From NCBI GenBank assembly GCA_964620325.1, contig CAZUIM010000002.1:51642-115641 (forward strand): a stretch of 64,000 nucleotides of DNA, written 5' to 3'. This DNA is from CAZMYM01 sp964620325. Lineage in GTDB: Bacteria; Bipolaricaulota; Bipolaricaulia; UBA7950; UBA9294. A program made the translations under genes and the position numbers. The notes under the pieces are model-generated. The model did no database searches and had not been told where the DNA came from. It saw only the letters and a program-made list of their open reading frames with translations. Positions 8,602-17,412 of this stretch are shown here, one piece after another (position 1 is the stretch's first letter; each line of letters starts with the position of its first letter).

Positions 8602-9300
8602 ATGGCCGACGAGAAGTTGACGCGGATCTACATCATGGGCAAGGCGTACGACGTGCCCGTCGGCGTCACGATCGTGGATGCGATGGAGTACGCCGGGTAC
8701 CGGTTCATACGCGGCGCCGGTTGCCGTTCCGGCTTCTGCGGCGCGTGCGGGACGGTCTACCGTCGGGCCGGCGAATATCGGCTGGAATTCGTTCTCGCCT
8801 GCCAGGAGATGGTCGAAGAAGGGATGCACTTGACCCAGCTTCCGTTCACCCCCGCGCCTCGCGCCGACTACTCGCTGGCCGATCTGGACCCGACCGAGAA
8901 CGTTCTGCTGCAGTACTACCCCGAGATCGCCCGATGCGTCTCCTGCAACACGTGTACCAAGGCGTGTCCCCAGGAGATCGAAGTGATGGACTACGTGCAG
9001 GCCGCGCTTCGCGGTGACATTGCGCGAGTTGCCGAACTGTCTTTCGACTGCATCTCCTGCGGTCTCTGCGCGATGCGCTGTCCGGCGGACATCAAACACT
9101 ATCACGTCGCGCAGATGGCGCGCCGGCTGCACAGCGTGGCCGACTCGCCCGCTCCGGCGCACCTCACAGAACGGATTACGGCGCTCGAAGAGGGGGCGTA
9201 CGCCGAGGAATTGGATGCGCTGACCGAACTGAGCGTCGATACGCTGAAGGCGAACTACGCCGAACGAACGATCGAGAAAGCCGAGGAGGTCGAAGCATGA
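8602..9300 (+). CDS. Soluble fumarate reductase iron-sulfur subunit (TfrB/FrdB-like)
   Basis: The 232-residue protein combines a plant-type [2Fe-2S] domain (C41, C46, C49, C67) with two ferredoxin motifs: CVSCNTCTKACP (C112-C122) and CISCGLCAMRCP (C150-C160). That is the FrdB/SdhB/TfrB layout, except that all eight downstream cysteines form two regular 4Fe clusters. No membrane-anchor gene (FrdC/D) is nearby, so the enzyme looks soluble. It overlaps the flavoprotein gene by 4 bp (ATGA) and sits directly after hdrB. I leave the symbol blank because TfrB proper also carries an HdrB-like half. Confidence 0.85.
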   Translation: MADEKLTRIYIMGKAYDVPVGVTIVDAMEYAGYRFIRGAGCRSGFCGACGTVYRRAGEYRLEFVLACQEMVEEGMHLTQLPFTPAPRADYSLADLDPTENVLLQYYPEIARCVSCNTCTKACPQEIEVMDYVQAALRGDIARVAELSFDCISCGLCAMRCPADIKHYHVAQMARRLHSVADSPAPAHLTERITALEEGAYAEELDALTELSVDTLKANYAERTIEKAEEVEA

Positions 9301-10964
9301 CAGAGCCGGAAGTCGCCGGGATCGAAAACGGCTACCCCGCGGACATGCGCGCATCGATCGAAAAGGTTGAGGCCTCTCGCTCGCGGCGCCTGAAGGAAGG
9401 ACCGCGCGAACCGATGAGCGCCGAGGCCCGAGCCGAACTCCTCGAAGCATGGCACCCGGACTACAAGGCGGATCGAAAGCGGACGATCGCCGTCGGGGCG
9501 TCGAAGGGCGAACGCATGCCCCACGAAGTCGCCGATCTCATTGAGGCGTATCCCACGGTGGACCCCGGGTCCGTCGATCTGTCGACACCTGACCTCGACG
9601 TCGCGGTCCTCATTCTGGGAGGCGGTGGGGCAGCGAGCGTCGCGGCCTTGTTCGGCGTCGAAGAAGGGATCGATCCGAGCGACATCGTGATGGTGACCAA
9701 GCTCCGCCACGGGGACTGCAACTCGGTGATGGCGCAGGGCGGAATTCAGGCTGCGGATCGCGAGAATGATTCTCCGTCGATTCACTATCTCGATGTGATC
9801 GGCGGCGGTCATTACACGAATCGGCCGGAGCTCGTTCGCGCGTTGGTCGAGGATGGGCCACGCATGATCGCCTGGCACGAAAAGCTCGGGGTTCTCTACG
9901 ACAAGGTCGACGGGGGCTACCTCGAGGCGCACGGTGGCGGAACCTCACGGATGCGAATGCACTCGGCGAAGGACTATACCGGGCTGGAGATCATGCGTGT
10001 CTTACGCGATGAGGTGAGAAACGTCGGGATCCCGGTCCTCGAATTTGCTCCGGCGGTCGACTTGCTGCTCGACGCGTCCGGCCACGCGGCGGGCGCCGTC
10101 CTGTTCAACCTGGAAACCGAAGAACGGGTCGTCGTTCGCGCACGTGCAACGGTGCTCGCCACCGGAGGGTTCGGACGCCTGCATATCCAGGGCTTTCCGA
10201 CCACCAACCACTACGGAGCGACGGCCGACGGTCTGGTGATGGCATATCGCGCCGGTGCCCAACTCGTTGACATGGATTCAGTTCAGTATCACCCGACCGG
10301 CGTTGCCTATCCGGCGGCGATCCTGGGTCAGCTGGCCACCGAGAAGCTGCGCAATCAAGGTGCGGAGCCTGTGAACGCAGAGGGCGAGTCGTTCGTGTAC
10401 CCCCTCGAGCCGCGCGACGTGGAGGCGGCCGCGATCATCCGCGAGTGCTACGGCGAGGAGAAGGGGATCGAGACGCCGTCCGGCGTTCGCGGCGTTTGGC
10501 TCGACACGCCGATGATCGATGAGATCCACGGGCCGGGCACGCTCAAGCAGCGGCTCGCCGCCATGTGGATGATGTGGCATCGGCACGGGATCGACATCGC
10601 GGTCGATCCGGCCCTCGTCTTCCCCACCCTTCACTACCAGAACGGAGGAGTTCGAATCGACGAGAACGCGCGAACGGCGATTCCTGGACTGTTTGCCGGA
10701 GGAGAGGTGGCCGGCGGCGTGCATGGAAAGAACCGGTTGATGGGGAACTCTCTGCTCGACTACAACGTCTTCGGTCGGCGCGCCGGAATCTCGGCCGCTC
10801 GCTGGGCGAAGGAGAACGCGCCGAGCGGCCTCTCACTCGAGCATGTGCAGGACTTTGTGAATCAGTTGACCTCGGCAGGGATCGGAACCGATCGGAAGGC
10901 GCCGATGATCCTGCCCGACTACCGGCGAGCCGCCGTGCTCGCCAGGCGGCTACACGCCCTGTAG
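9297..10964 (+). CDS. Fumarate reductase flavoprotein subunit (TfrA/FrdA-like)
   Basis: The 555-residue protein has the FAD fingerprint VLILGGGGAASVAAL at residues 105-119. The family catalytic segments follow: VMAQGGIQAA, HYTNRPELV, QYHPTG, and HYQNGGVRID with GLFAGGEVAGGVHGKNRLMGNSLL. It should reduce fumarate to succinate (or the reverse) with a covalent or tightly bound FAD. Unusual is the ~100-residue N-terminal extension before the FAD motif, of unknown function. The C-terminus is short compared with quinone-linked FrdA. Its operon place, between hdrB/tfrB-like and korD, argues for the reductive direction. Confidence 0.9.
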   Translation: MTEPEVAGIENGYPADMRASIEKVEASRSRRLKEGPREPMSAEARAELLEAWHPDYKADRKRTIAVGASKGERMPHEVADLIEAYPTVDPGSVDLSTPDLDVAVLILGGGGAASVAALFGVEEGIDPSDIVMVTKLRHGDCNSVMAQGGIQAADRENDSPSIHYLDVIGGGHYTNRPELVRALVEDGPRMIAWHEKLGVLYDKVDGGYLEAHGGGTSRMRMHSAKDYTGLEIMRVLRDEVRNVGIPVLEFAPAVDLLLDASGHAAGAVLFNLETEERVVVRARATVLATGGFGRLHIQGFPTTNHYGATADGLVMAYRAGAQLVDMDSVQYHPTGVAYPAAILGQLATEKLRNQGAEPVNAEGESFVYPLEPRDVEAAAIIRECYGEEKGIETPSGVRGVWLDTPMIDEIHGPGTLKQRLAAMWMMWHRHGIDIAVDPALVFPTLHYQNGGVRIDENARTAIPGLFAGGEVAGGVHGKNRLMGNSLLDYNVFGRRAGISAARWAKENAPSGLSLEHVQDFVNQLTSAGIGTDRKAPMILPDYRRAAVLARRLHAL

Positions 10965-10976
10965 GAGGATCCGGCG

Positions 10977-11237
10977 ATGGCGACGGCGACGACCAAACGG
11001 TGGAAGACCAAGTACGGGTATCTCTTCGTCCAGGACGACGAGTGTAAGGGGTGCGGATTCTGTATCGAATTCTGCCCGAAGGACGTCCTCGAGGAATCGG
11101 ACCGGTTCAACGCCAAAGGGTACTACCCCCCGAGTCCGAAGGACCCGCAGGCGTGTGTCAATTGCACGTTTTGCGGGCTGATCTGCCCCGATTTCGCCAT
11201 CTGGAGCGAAAAGACGGAGGGCGACGAGAATGGCTGA
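10977..11237 (+). CDS. korD: 2-Oxoglutarate:ferredoxin oxidoreductase, delta (ferredoxin-like) subunit
   Basis: The 86-residue protein has the two [4Fe-4S] motifs CKGCGFCIEFCP and CVNCTFCGLICP typical of the delta subunit of four-subunit 2-oxoacid:ferredoxin oxidoreductases. It accepts electrons from, or donates them to, the TPP site of KorAB. It starts 12 bp after the fumarate reductase flavoprotein with AGGAGG at 10962-10967, and overlaps korA by 8 bp. Confidence 0.9.
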   Translation: MATATTKRWKTKYGYLFVQDDECKGCGFCIEFCPKDVLEESDRFNAKGYYPPSPKDPQACVNCTFCGLICPDFAIWSEKTEGDENG

Positions 11238-12387
11238 ACGAATCCTCGCCGGGACGCACTTTCTGAACGGCGACGAGGCGTGTGCCGAAGGGGCAATTGC
11301 CGCGGGATGCCAGCTGTTCGCCGGGTATCCGATCACGCCGCAGTCCGAGATCGCCGAACGGATCTCGCGACGTCTCCCCCAGGTCGGCGGTGTGTTCATT
11401 CAAATGGAGGACGAGATCTCCTCCATGGCGGCCATCCTGGGGGGCGCATGGGGAGGCAAGAAGACGATGACGGCGACGTCGGGGCCCGGCTTTTCCCTGA
11501 TGATGGAGAACCTCGGGCTGGGAATGATGACCGAGACGCCTTGCGTCGTCGTCAACATCCAGCGGGGCGGCCCGTCGACCGGCCTTCCGACGTTGGTGGC
11601 GCAGGGGGACATGATGCAGGCCCGATGGGGATCGCACGGTGATTACGGCGTGATCGCGCTCGCCCCCTCGTCGCCGCAGGAGTCGTTCGAGCTCACGATG
11701 CGCGCGTTCAATCTGGCCGAGACGTATCGCATGCCCGTCCTCGTCATGTCCGATGAAGTGGTCGGGCATATGTTCGAACGGGTCGTCATCGACCCGGAGC
11801 AGATCGAGACCGTCGAACGAAAGGGTCCCGACAAGCCCCCCGGGGAGTTCCGCCTGTTCGAGCCGGGCGAGAACCTCGTCCCGCAGGGGATGCCGGCGCT
11901 CGGCGACGGGTATCGCGTTCACGTCACCGGGCTGACGCACGACGCGCGCGGCTATCCTGTGATCGACGCGGAGACACAAGCGGAACTTGTTCCCCGGCTT
12001 CGCGAGAAGGTCCGCCGCGCCGCCGAGACCATACAAGACGTGAAAGAGACCGACCTGGAGGGGGCGGAGGTCATCATCGTCACCTACGGGATCTCGGGTC
12101 GCACGTCGCTGGGGGCTCTCCGGCGGGCCCAGGAGAAGGGGTTGAAGGTCGGCATGCTCCGCTTGCGAACGGTGTGGCCGTTCCCGGATCGGTTGATCCG
12201 CGATCTCGCCGACCGCGTGGCGGGATTCGTCGTTCCGGAGATCAACCTCGGCCAGATGGTTCTGGAAGTCGAGCGCGCGGTCCGTGGAAGGGCGATCGTC
12301 CGCTCCGTTCCGCACGCGGGGGGCGCGATTCACGACCCGGAAACGATTGTCCGTGCGATCGAGGAGGTGTTCTTGCATGCTGACTAA
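11230..12387 (+). CDS. korA: 2-Oxoglutarate:ferredoxin oxidoreductase, alpha subunit
   Basis: The 385-residue protein opens with FLNGDEACAEGAIAAGCQLF and GYPITPQSEIAE, the conserved alpha-subunit start, and has TMTATSGPGFSLMMENLG and NIQRGGPSTGLPT in the pyrimidine-binding domain. Together with KorB it would carboxylate succinyl-CoA to 2-oxoglutarate using reduced ferredoxin, or run in reverse. The sucCD and fumarase context favours 2-oxoglutarate as the substrate. It overlaps korB by 11 bp. Confidence 0.93.
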   Translation: MAERILAGTHFLNGDEACAEGAIAAGCQLFAGYPITPQSEIAERISRRLPQVGGVFIQMEDEISSMAAILGGAWGGKKTMTATSGPGFSLMMENLGLGMMTETPCVVVNIQRGGPSTGLPTLVAQGDMMQARWGSHGDYGVIALAPSSPQESFELTMRAFNLAETYRMPVLVMSDEVVGHMFERVVIDPEQIETVERKGPDKPPGEFRLFEPGENLVPQGMPALGDGYRVHVTGLTHDARGYPVIDAETQAELVPRLREKVRRAAETIQDVKETDLEGAEVIIVTYGISGRTSLGALRRAQEKGLKVGMLRLRTVWPFPDRLIRDLADRVAGFVVPEINLGQMVLEVERAVRGRAIVRSVPHAGGAIHDPETIVRAIEEVFLHAD

Positions 12388-13270
12388 GACCAAGGCGCCG
12401 CCTGCACCGGAGATCCTCACGGATGTTTCCCATCCGATGGAGCGATTCCTGCGCACGGAGCGTCTTCCCCACATCTGGTGTTCCGGCTGCGGACTGGGAA
12501 CCGTCCTCTCTTGCTTCACCTATGCGCTCGACGAGCTCGGGATCGACGAGAGGGGGATGGGGATCGTCTCGGGTATCGGGTGCACCGGACGTGCAGCCGG
12601 GTATCTAGACCTGGATTCCTACCATACGACCCACGGTCGCGCGATCCCGTTCGCCACAGGTCTGAGCGTCGCTCAGCCGGACAAGAAGGTTGTGGTCATC
12701 AGCGGCGACGGGGATCTGTTTGCGATCGGGGGGAATCACTTCATCCACGCGGCTCGACGCAACGTTGATATGACCGTCATTTGCGCCAACAACTTCAACT
12801 ACGGAATGACCGGCGGTCAATTTGGCCCGACCACGCCGATCGGGTCCCGGGCAACGACGGCGCCGTACGGCAACTACGAAAACCCGTTCAATCTCCCGTA
12901 CTTAGCCGCTTCGAGCGGTGCCGTCTATGTCGCTCGGTGGACGAGTCTGCACGCGCGGCGGCTGAAGAGGGCGATGACCGAAGCGATGACCATTCCCGGG
13001 TTCACGTTCGTCGAGGCGGTCTGTCCGTGCCCGACGAACTACGGACGACGAAATCGCATCGGCGAGGGTCTCGACGAGCTCAAGTACTACGCCGAGCGGA
13101 GCGTCATCCGGCACGGAGCGGATCCGGCCGACGCCGATCTCGTTCCCGGCAACGACATCGTCGTTGGCCGGTTTCTGCAGCGAGAGCGTCCGACCTTCCT
13201 CCAAGCGTACGCCCGCCAAATCGTGGAGAAGCAGCAGTTCGTCAACCCGCTTCCGAAAGGGGCCACATGA
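12377..13270 (+). CDS. korB: 2-Oxoglutarate:ferredoxin oxidoreductase, beta (TPP-binding) subunit
   Basis: The 297-residue protein has the cluster/substrate motif IWCSGCGLGTV near residue 30 and the TPP-binding motif ISGDGDLFAIGGNHF near residue 110, followed by NNFNYGMTGGQ. I chose ATG 12377, which follows GAGGAGGTG at 12361-12369; the longer upstream frame lies within korA. The stop overlaps the fumarase alpha start (ATGA at 13267-13270). Confidence 0.93.
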   Translation: MLTKTKAPPAPEILTDVSHPMERFLRTERLPHIWCSGCGLGTVLSCFTYALDELGIDERGMGIVSGIGCTGRAAGYLDLDSYHTTHGRAIPFATGLSVAQPDKKVVVISGDGDLFAIGGNHFIHAARRNVDMTVICANNFNYGMTGGQFGPTTPIGSRATTAPYGNYENPFNLPYLAASSGAVYVARWTSLHARRLKRAMTEAMTIPGFTFVEAVCPCPTNYGRRNRIGEGLDELKYYAERSVIRHGADPADADLVPGNDIVVGRFLQRERPTFLQAYARQIVEKQQFVNPLPKGAT

Positions 13271-14130
13271 GCGCACAGACGATCCGTCAAGCGGTCGTCG
13301 AAGCGATCCGGATCGCCTCGACAGCGCTCCCTGCGGACGTCGTCGAGGCATTGACCGCGGCGCGGGAACGCGAGACCTCGGATCTCGGAGCGGCTCAGTT
13401 GGACGCGATCCTCGAAAACGTGAACGTGGCGCGAGAAGGATCCATCCCGATGTGCCAGGACACCGGGCTGCAGACGTTCTTCGTCGAGGCGGGGGTGGAA
13501 AGCCCGTTCTTGGCGCAGATCCGTGACTGGATCGGGACGGCCGTGGTCGAGGCGACATCCCAGGTACCGCTCCGGCCGAACACGGTCGACCCGTTCGAAG
13601 GGGTGAACCCCGGAGACAACAGCGGGCGGTTCATGCCCTACATCAACTGGGAGCTTGTCGAAGGGGACCAGTTGCACATTACGGTCCTGCCCAAGGGCGG
13701 CGGAAGCGAGAACATGTCGACGCTGAAGATGCTTCCTCCCGGTGTCGGGCTCAAGGGGATCCAGAAGGCGGTCGTCGAGCATATCGTCGCGTGCGGCGGC
13801 AAGCCGTGCCCGCCCACGGTGGTCGGCCTCGGGATCGGGGGTGGAGCCGACATCGCGCTCAAGCTGGGCAAGAAGGCGATCCTGCGCCCGATTGGGTCTC
13901 GTCATCCGAACGAGAAGGTCGCCGCGTTCGAGCAGGAGCTTCTGGAGCTGATCAATATGAGCGGCGTCGGCCCGATGGGCGTCGGCGGGGCGACGACGTC
14001 TCTCGCCGTCCACGTCGAGTACGCCCACCGGCACCCCGCGTCCCTTCCCGTGGGGATCCTGGTCCAGTGCTGGGCCGATCGTCGCGCCGGGGTGATAGTT
14101 CGACCCGACGGAACGACCGAGGTGGCATGA
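13267..14130 (+). CDS. Class I fumarate hydratase, alpha subunit (N-terminal half)
   Basis: The 287-residue protein matches the alpha subunit of two-part, iron-sulfur class I fumarases (TtdA/FumA N-terminal type). Visible landmarks are PMCQDTGLQTFFVEAG (a cluster cysteine), LPKGGGSENMSTLKML and GIGGGADIALKLGKKA. Class I fumarases are oxygen-sensitive [4Fe-4S] hydratases, in line with anaerobic life. It links malate and fumarate between malic enzyme and fumarate reductase in the same operon. Tartrate dehydratase has the same fold, but the pathway context favours fumarase. Confidence 0.9.
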   Translation: MSAQTIRQAVVEAIRIASTALPADVVEALTAARERETSDLGAAQLDAILENVNVAREGSIPMCQDTGLQTFFVEAGVESPFLAQIRDWIGTAVVEATSQVPLRPNTVDPFEGVNPGDNSGRFMPYINWELVEGDQLHITVLPKGGGSENMSTLKMLPPGVGLKGIQKAVVEHIVACGGKPCPPTVVGLGIGGGADIALKLGKKAILRPIGSRHPNEKVAAFEQELLELINMSGVGPMGVGGATTSLAVHVEYAHRHPASLPVGILVQCWADRRAGVIVRPDGTTEVA

Positions 14131-14131
14131 C

Positions 14132-14743
14132 ATGGCGAAACAACCAAAACACCTGACCCTGCCGATCGACGAGCGGCAAACGCGTGAGTTGCGTGTCGGG
14201 GACATCCTGTTCTTGACGGGCAAGATCTTCACCGCACGCGACGAGGCGCACTTGGCCATGCTCGAGCGACGTGACCACAACGAGATGCTCCCGTTCGCTC
14301 CCGGCGAGATGGCCCTGTTCCATTGCGGTCCCGTTGTCCGGCAGAGCGAAGGGGGCTGGGAGGTCATCGCCGCCGGGCCGACGACGAGCATCCGGATGGA
14401 GATCTTCGAGGATCGCTTCTTGGAGACCTTCGCCCCGCGAATCGTGATCGGAAAGGGCGGCATGGGAGACCGGACGCAGGCCGCACTGGAAAAGGTGGGC
14501 AGTGTCTACGCCCACTACACGGGCGGAGCCGGAGCCCTCGCCGCCCAGCGAATCGAGCGCGTGGAGGATGTCTTCTGGCTTGATGAGCTGGGCATGCCGG
14601 AGGCCACCTGGATTTTCGCTGTGAAGGAGTTCGGGCCTCTTCTGGTCACGATGGACAGCGACGGAGGCAACCTCTACAAGGACTTGGAGCCGAAGATCAC
14701 CCGGAACATGGAGGCGGCCGCGGCTCGGATCGACGAATCGTAA
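14132..14743 (+). CDS. Class I fumarate hydratase, beta subunit (C-terminal half)
   Basis: The 203-residue product is the C-terminal partner of the preceding gene, starting 1 bp after its stop. Conserved segments include LRVGDILFLTGKIFTARDEAH, cut here to its key parts GDILFLTGKIFTARD, GPTTSIRME, IGKGGMG and EFGPLLVTMDSDGGNLY. The split alpha/beta form is common in archaea and many anaerobic bacteria, whereas enteric FumA/FumB fuse both halves. Confidence 0.9.
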   Translation: MAKQPKHLTLPIDERQTRELRVGDILFLTGKIFTARDEAHLAMLERRDHNEMLPFAPGEMALFHCGPVVRQSEGGWEVIAAGPTTSIRMEIFEDRFLETFAPRIVIGKGGMGDRTQAALEKVGSVYAHYTGGAGALAAQRIERVEDVFWLDELGMPEATWIFAVKEFGPLLVTMDSDGGNLYKDLEPKITRNMEAAAARIDES

Positions 14744-14792
14744 GCGGAGCTCGCCGGGGCGCGGCGCCCGCCGAAAGGAGAACGAACGCACG

Positions 14793-16151
14793 ATGGGCGA
14801 GGATCGGGAACTGACGGTTGAGAAGCGACTGGAGCGTGCCAAACTTCCAGGCAAGAAGGCGCCGGGGATGCACGCATTCTATCGGGGAAAGATCGAGACG
14901 ACGCTGAAGTGCGCCGTGACCAGCTTCGACGATTTCGGCATCTGGTACACACCCGGGGTCGCCGCCCCTTGCAAGGAAATCCAAGCCGATCCGGAGAAGG
15001 CGTTCCAGTACACCAATAAAGCGAACGCCGTCGCCGTCGTCTCCGATGGGTCCCGCGTTCTCGGGCTGGGAAACATCGGACCTTCCGCCGGATTGCCGGT
15101 GATGGAAGGCAAGTCACTCTTGTTCAAGTACCTCGGCGGCGTGGGCGCGTTTCCGATCGTTCTCGACACCCAAGACACCGAAGAGATCATCCAAGCGGTC
15201 AAATGGATCTCTCCGGGGTTTGGAGGCATCAACCTGGAGGATTTTGCCAATCCGAAGTGCTTTCGGATCCTCGACCGGCTGCGGGACGAGCTCGATATCC
15301 CGGTCTGGCATGACGATCAGCAGGGCACCGCGGCGATTACGCTTGCCGGGGTCATCAACGCCGTCAAGCTCGTGGGCAAGGACATGAACAAGGTGACCTA
15401 CGCCGTGATCGGGTCCGGCGCCGCGAACATCGCCTTCGTCCGCGTGCTCCTGGCGTCCGGCGTTCCGGCCGGAAACGTCATCCTCGTCGACTCGAAGGGG
15501 ATCCTCCATCCGGGTCGCGAGGACCTGGAGGCCGACAAGGATGACAACCCGTACAAGTGGCGCTACGCGAACGAGACGAACGCCGAGGGGCGAACCGGCG
15601 GGATGGCCGAGGCCGTCGAAGGAGCCGATGTCCTGATCGCTGCATCGAAGCCGGGCCCGGACACGATTCGCAAGGAATGGCTCGAAGCGATGAACCCGGA
15701 TGCCATCGCATTCATCATGGCCAACCCGATCCCCGAGATTTGGCCGTGGGAGGCGAAAGAAGCCGGCGTGCGCATCGTCGGGACCGGTCGCAGCGACTTC
15801 CCGAACCAGATCAACAACTCGATCGGCTTCCCGGGGATCTTTCGCGGAACGCTCGATGTTTTCGCGACCACGATCACGGACGAGATGGCGATTGCCGCAG
15901 CCGACTCCATTGCCAAGACGGCGGAGGAAAAGGGCCTGACTGACGAGTACATCGTCCCGACGATGCTGGAGACCGAGGTCTTCATCAACGAGGCGGTCGC
16001 CGTGGGATTGAAGGCGGTCGAGCAGGGGCTCGCGCGACGGCCGCTCGAAGAGGACCAGCTTCGCACCGAGGCGGAGACCAAGATCCGACATGCCCAAAGC
16101 GAAGTCAAGGCGTTGATGGACGCCGGGATCATCTCACCACCACCAGCGTAG
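14793..16151 (+). CDS. NAD(P)-dependent malic enzyme
   Basis: The 452-residue protein has malic-enzyme landmarks: WYTPGVAAPCKEI, VSDGSRVLGLGNIGP and VWHDDQQGTAAI (metal and substrate site), plus the Rossmann segment GSGAANIAFVRVLL near residue 209. It interconverts malate with pyruvate plus CO2. At the end of this operon it can supply malate to fumarase by reductive carboxylation of pyruvate, or drain it oxidatively; sequence alone does not fix direction or cofactor. The start follows GAAAGGAG. It is the last gene of the run. Confidence 0.9.
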   Translation: MGEDRELTVEKRLERAKLPGKKAPGMHAFYRGKIETTLKCAVTSFDDFGIWYTPGVAAPCKEIQADPEKAFQYTNKANAVAVVSDGSRVLGLGNIGPSAGLPVMEGKSLLFKYLGGVGAFPIVLDTQDTEEIIQAVKWISPGFGGINLEDFANPKCFRILDRLRDELDIPVWHDDQQGTAAITLAGVINAVKLVGKDMNKVTYAVIGSGAANIAFVRVLLASGVPAGNVILVDSKGILHPGREDLEADKDDNPYKWRYANETNAEGRTGGMAEAVEGADVLIAASKPGPDTIRKEWLEAMNPDAIAFIMANPIPEIWPWEAKEAGVRIVGTGRSDFPNQINNSIGFPGIFRGTLDVFATTITDEMAIAAADSIAKTAEEKGLTDEYIVPTMLETEVFINEAVAVGLKAVEQGLARRPLEEDQLRTEAETKIRHAQSEVKALMDAGIISPPPA

Positions 16152-16293
16152 CTGCCATCTGTTGATCCGACATGCACTTGTACGCTCCGTCGTGTAGCGC
16201 CTCTCGATCGAATAGACTGACCGTAGAGCTTTGTTCTCAGCCATCCTTTTGTATAGGATGCGTCGAGAATCCCGCTCTCGATCGGGAGGTATT

Positions 16294-17301
16294 GTGTACG
16301 AGAGGAAGGTCCAGAAGACCGGCGGCTCGACGTACTTCGTCACGCTGCCGAAGGCATGGGCGCAGTCTGTCGGGATCCGACCGGGAGCCGTCGTAACGCT
16401 GATGCCGAACGACTCCGGCACCCTCCTCTTGGTTCCCAACAGCCTGTCACAGATCAATCGCTGCGTCATCGAGCTCGAAGACTGGGACTTCGATCGCTTC
16501 CAGAGGGAGATCATCTCCCGATACATCGTCGGCTACGACATCATCGAGATCCGCCGCGACCGAATCCGCCCGGAGCAGCGCCGGATGATGCGCGAGATCG
16601 CCCAAGGCCTCGTCGGCCTTGAGATCTTCGACGAGACGCAGGAGGCCGTCATGCTCCAGGCGATGGTGAACGTCCGCGACTTCCCGGTCGAACGGACGCT
16701 GTCGCGAATCTTCGACATCACCCACGCGATGTTGACCGATGCCGTCACCGCGTTCTGCAAGCACGACGAGGAATTGGCGCGCGACGTCCTCGAACGCGAC
16801 GGCGACATCGATCGGCTCGTGCTGCTCGTCGCACGCCAGTTCAGTCTGCTCCTGCGGGATCTCCTTCTGGAAGAGGATGTCGGTCTCTCGCGGATCGAAT
16901 TCCTCCACTACCACACCGTGGCCGATCAGCTCGAGCGTGTGGCCGACCACGCGGGCAAGATCTCCCAGGCCACAATCGCCCTGAACGAACCCGTCCAAAG
17001 CGCGGTGGCGAAAGAGATCGAGCAGCGGGCTCGCGACGCGATCTCGGTCCTCGGGCAGGCTGTGCAAGCATTCGAGAACAGGAAGATGGATCTGGCAAAC
17101 CGGGTCCTTCAGGAAAAGGAACACGCGGAGCAGCTCTTCCGCGTGACACGGAAGACCGCATCGGAGAAGCAGCCGGAGGCCGCCCCGTCGATCAGCATTG
17201 TCATCGACAGCCTCCTCCGCATTCGCGAGTACGCGTTCAACATCGCCGAAAGTGCCCTCGATGCACCGACAACCGGGAACCTTCAGGTGAAGCGCGACTG
17301 A
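16294..17301 (+). CDS. phoU: AbrB-PhoU phosphate uptake regulator
   Basis: The 335-residue protein opens with an AbrB/SpoVT DNA-binding domain (RKVQKTGGSTYFVTLPKAW, residues ~4-50), followed by two helical PhoU repeats (roughly 100-190 and 210-320). This fusion is typical of archaea and some deep-branching bacteria, unlike the stand-alone PhoU of E. coli. I chose GTG 16294 because the conserved domain begins there and GGGAGG lies at 16284-16289; an ATG at 16258 is in frame but lies in promoter-like sequence. It is near pstSCAB but on the opposite strand, and probably senses or relays phosphate status. Confidence 0.85.
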   Translation: MYERKVQKTGGSTYFVTLPKAWAQSVGIRPGAVVTLMPNDSGTLLLVPNSLSQINRCVIELEDWDFDRFQREIISRYIVGYDIIEIRRDRIRPEQRRMMREIAQGLVGLEIFDETQEAVMLQAMVNVRDFPVERTLSRIFDITHAMLTDAVTAFCKHDEELARDVLERDGDIDRLVLLVARQFSLLLRDLLLEEDVGLSRIEFLHYHTVADQLERVADHAGKISQATIALNEPVQSAVAKEIEQRARDAISVLGQAVQAFENRKMDLANRVLQEKEHAEQLFRVTRKTASEKQPEAAPSISIVIDSLLRIREYAFNIAESALDAPTTGNLQVKRD

Positions 17302-17412
17302 CCCCTTATCCGATCGAGGTCGATCGCGAACCGTGAGCCGCATTCCCTATCCCTATCAGACGTTGCATCTTCCGGCTTTGACTATATACTTGGTTTCTGG
17401 GGTATAGATTCC
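17302..17412 (+). promoter_or_regulatory. arsC upstream region with AT-rich promoter elements
   Basis: TTGACT (17378-17383) and TATAGA (17403-17408) form a possible promoter with a long 19-bp spacer, ending only 4 nt before the arsC ATG. ACTATATA (17381-17388) and GGTATAGATT (17401-17410) recur, in swapped order, at the pstS promoter. Two GAACCGT-type heptamers lie at about 17327-17341. Confidence 0.4.
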
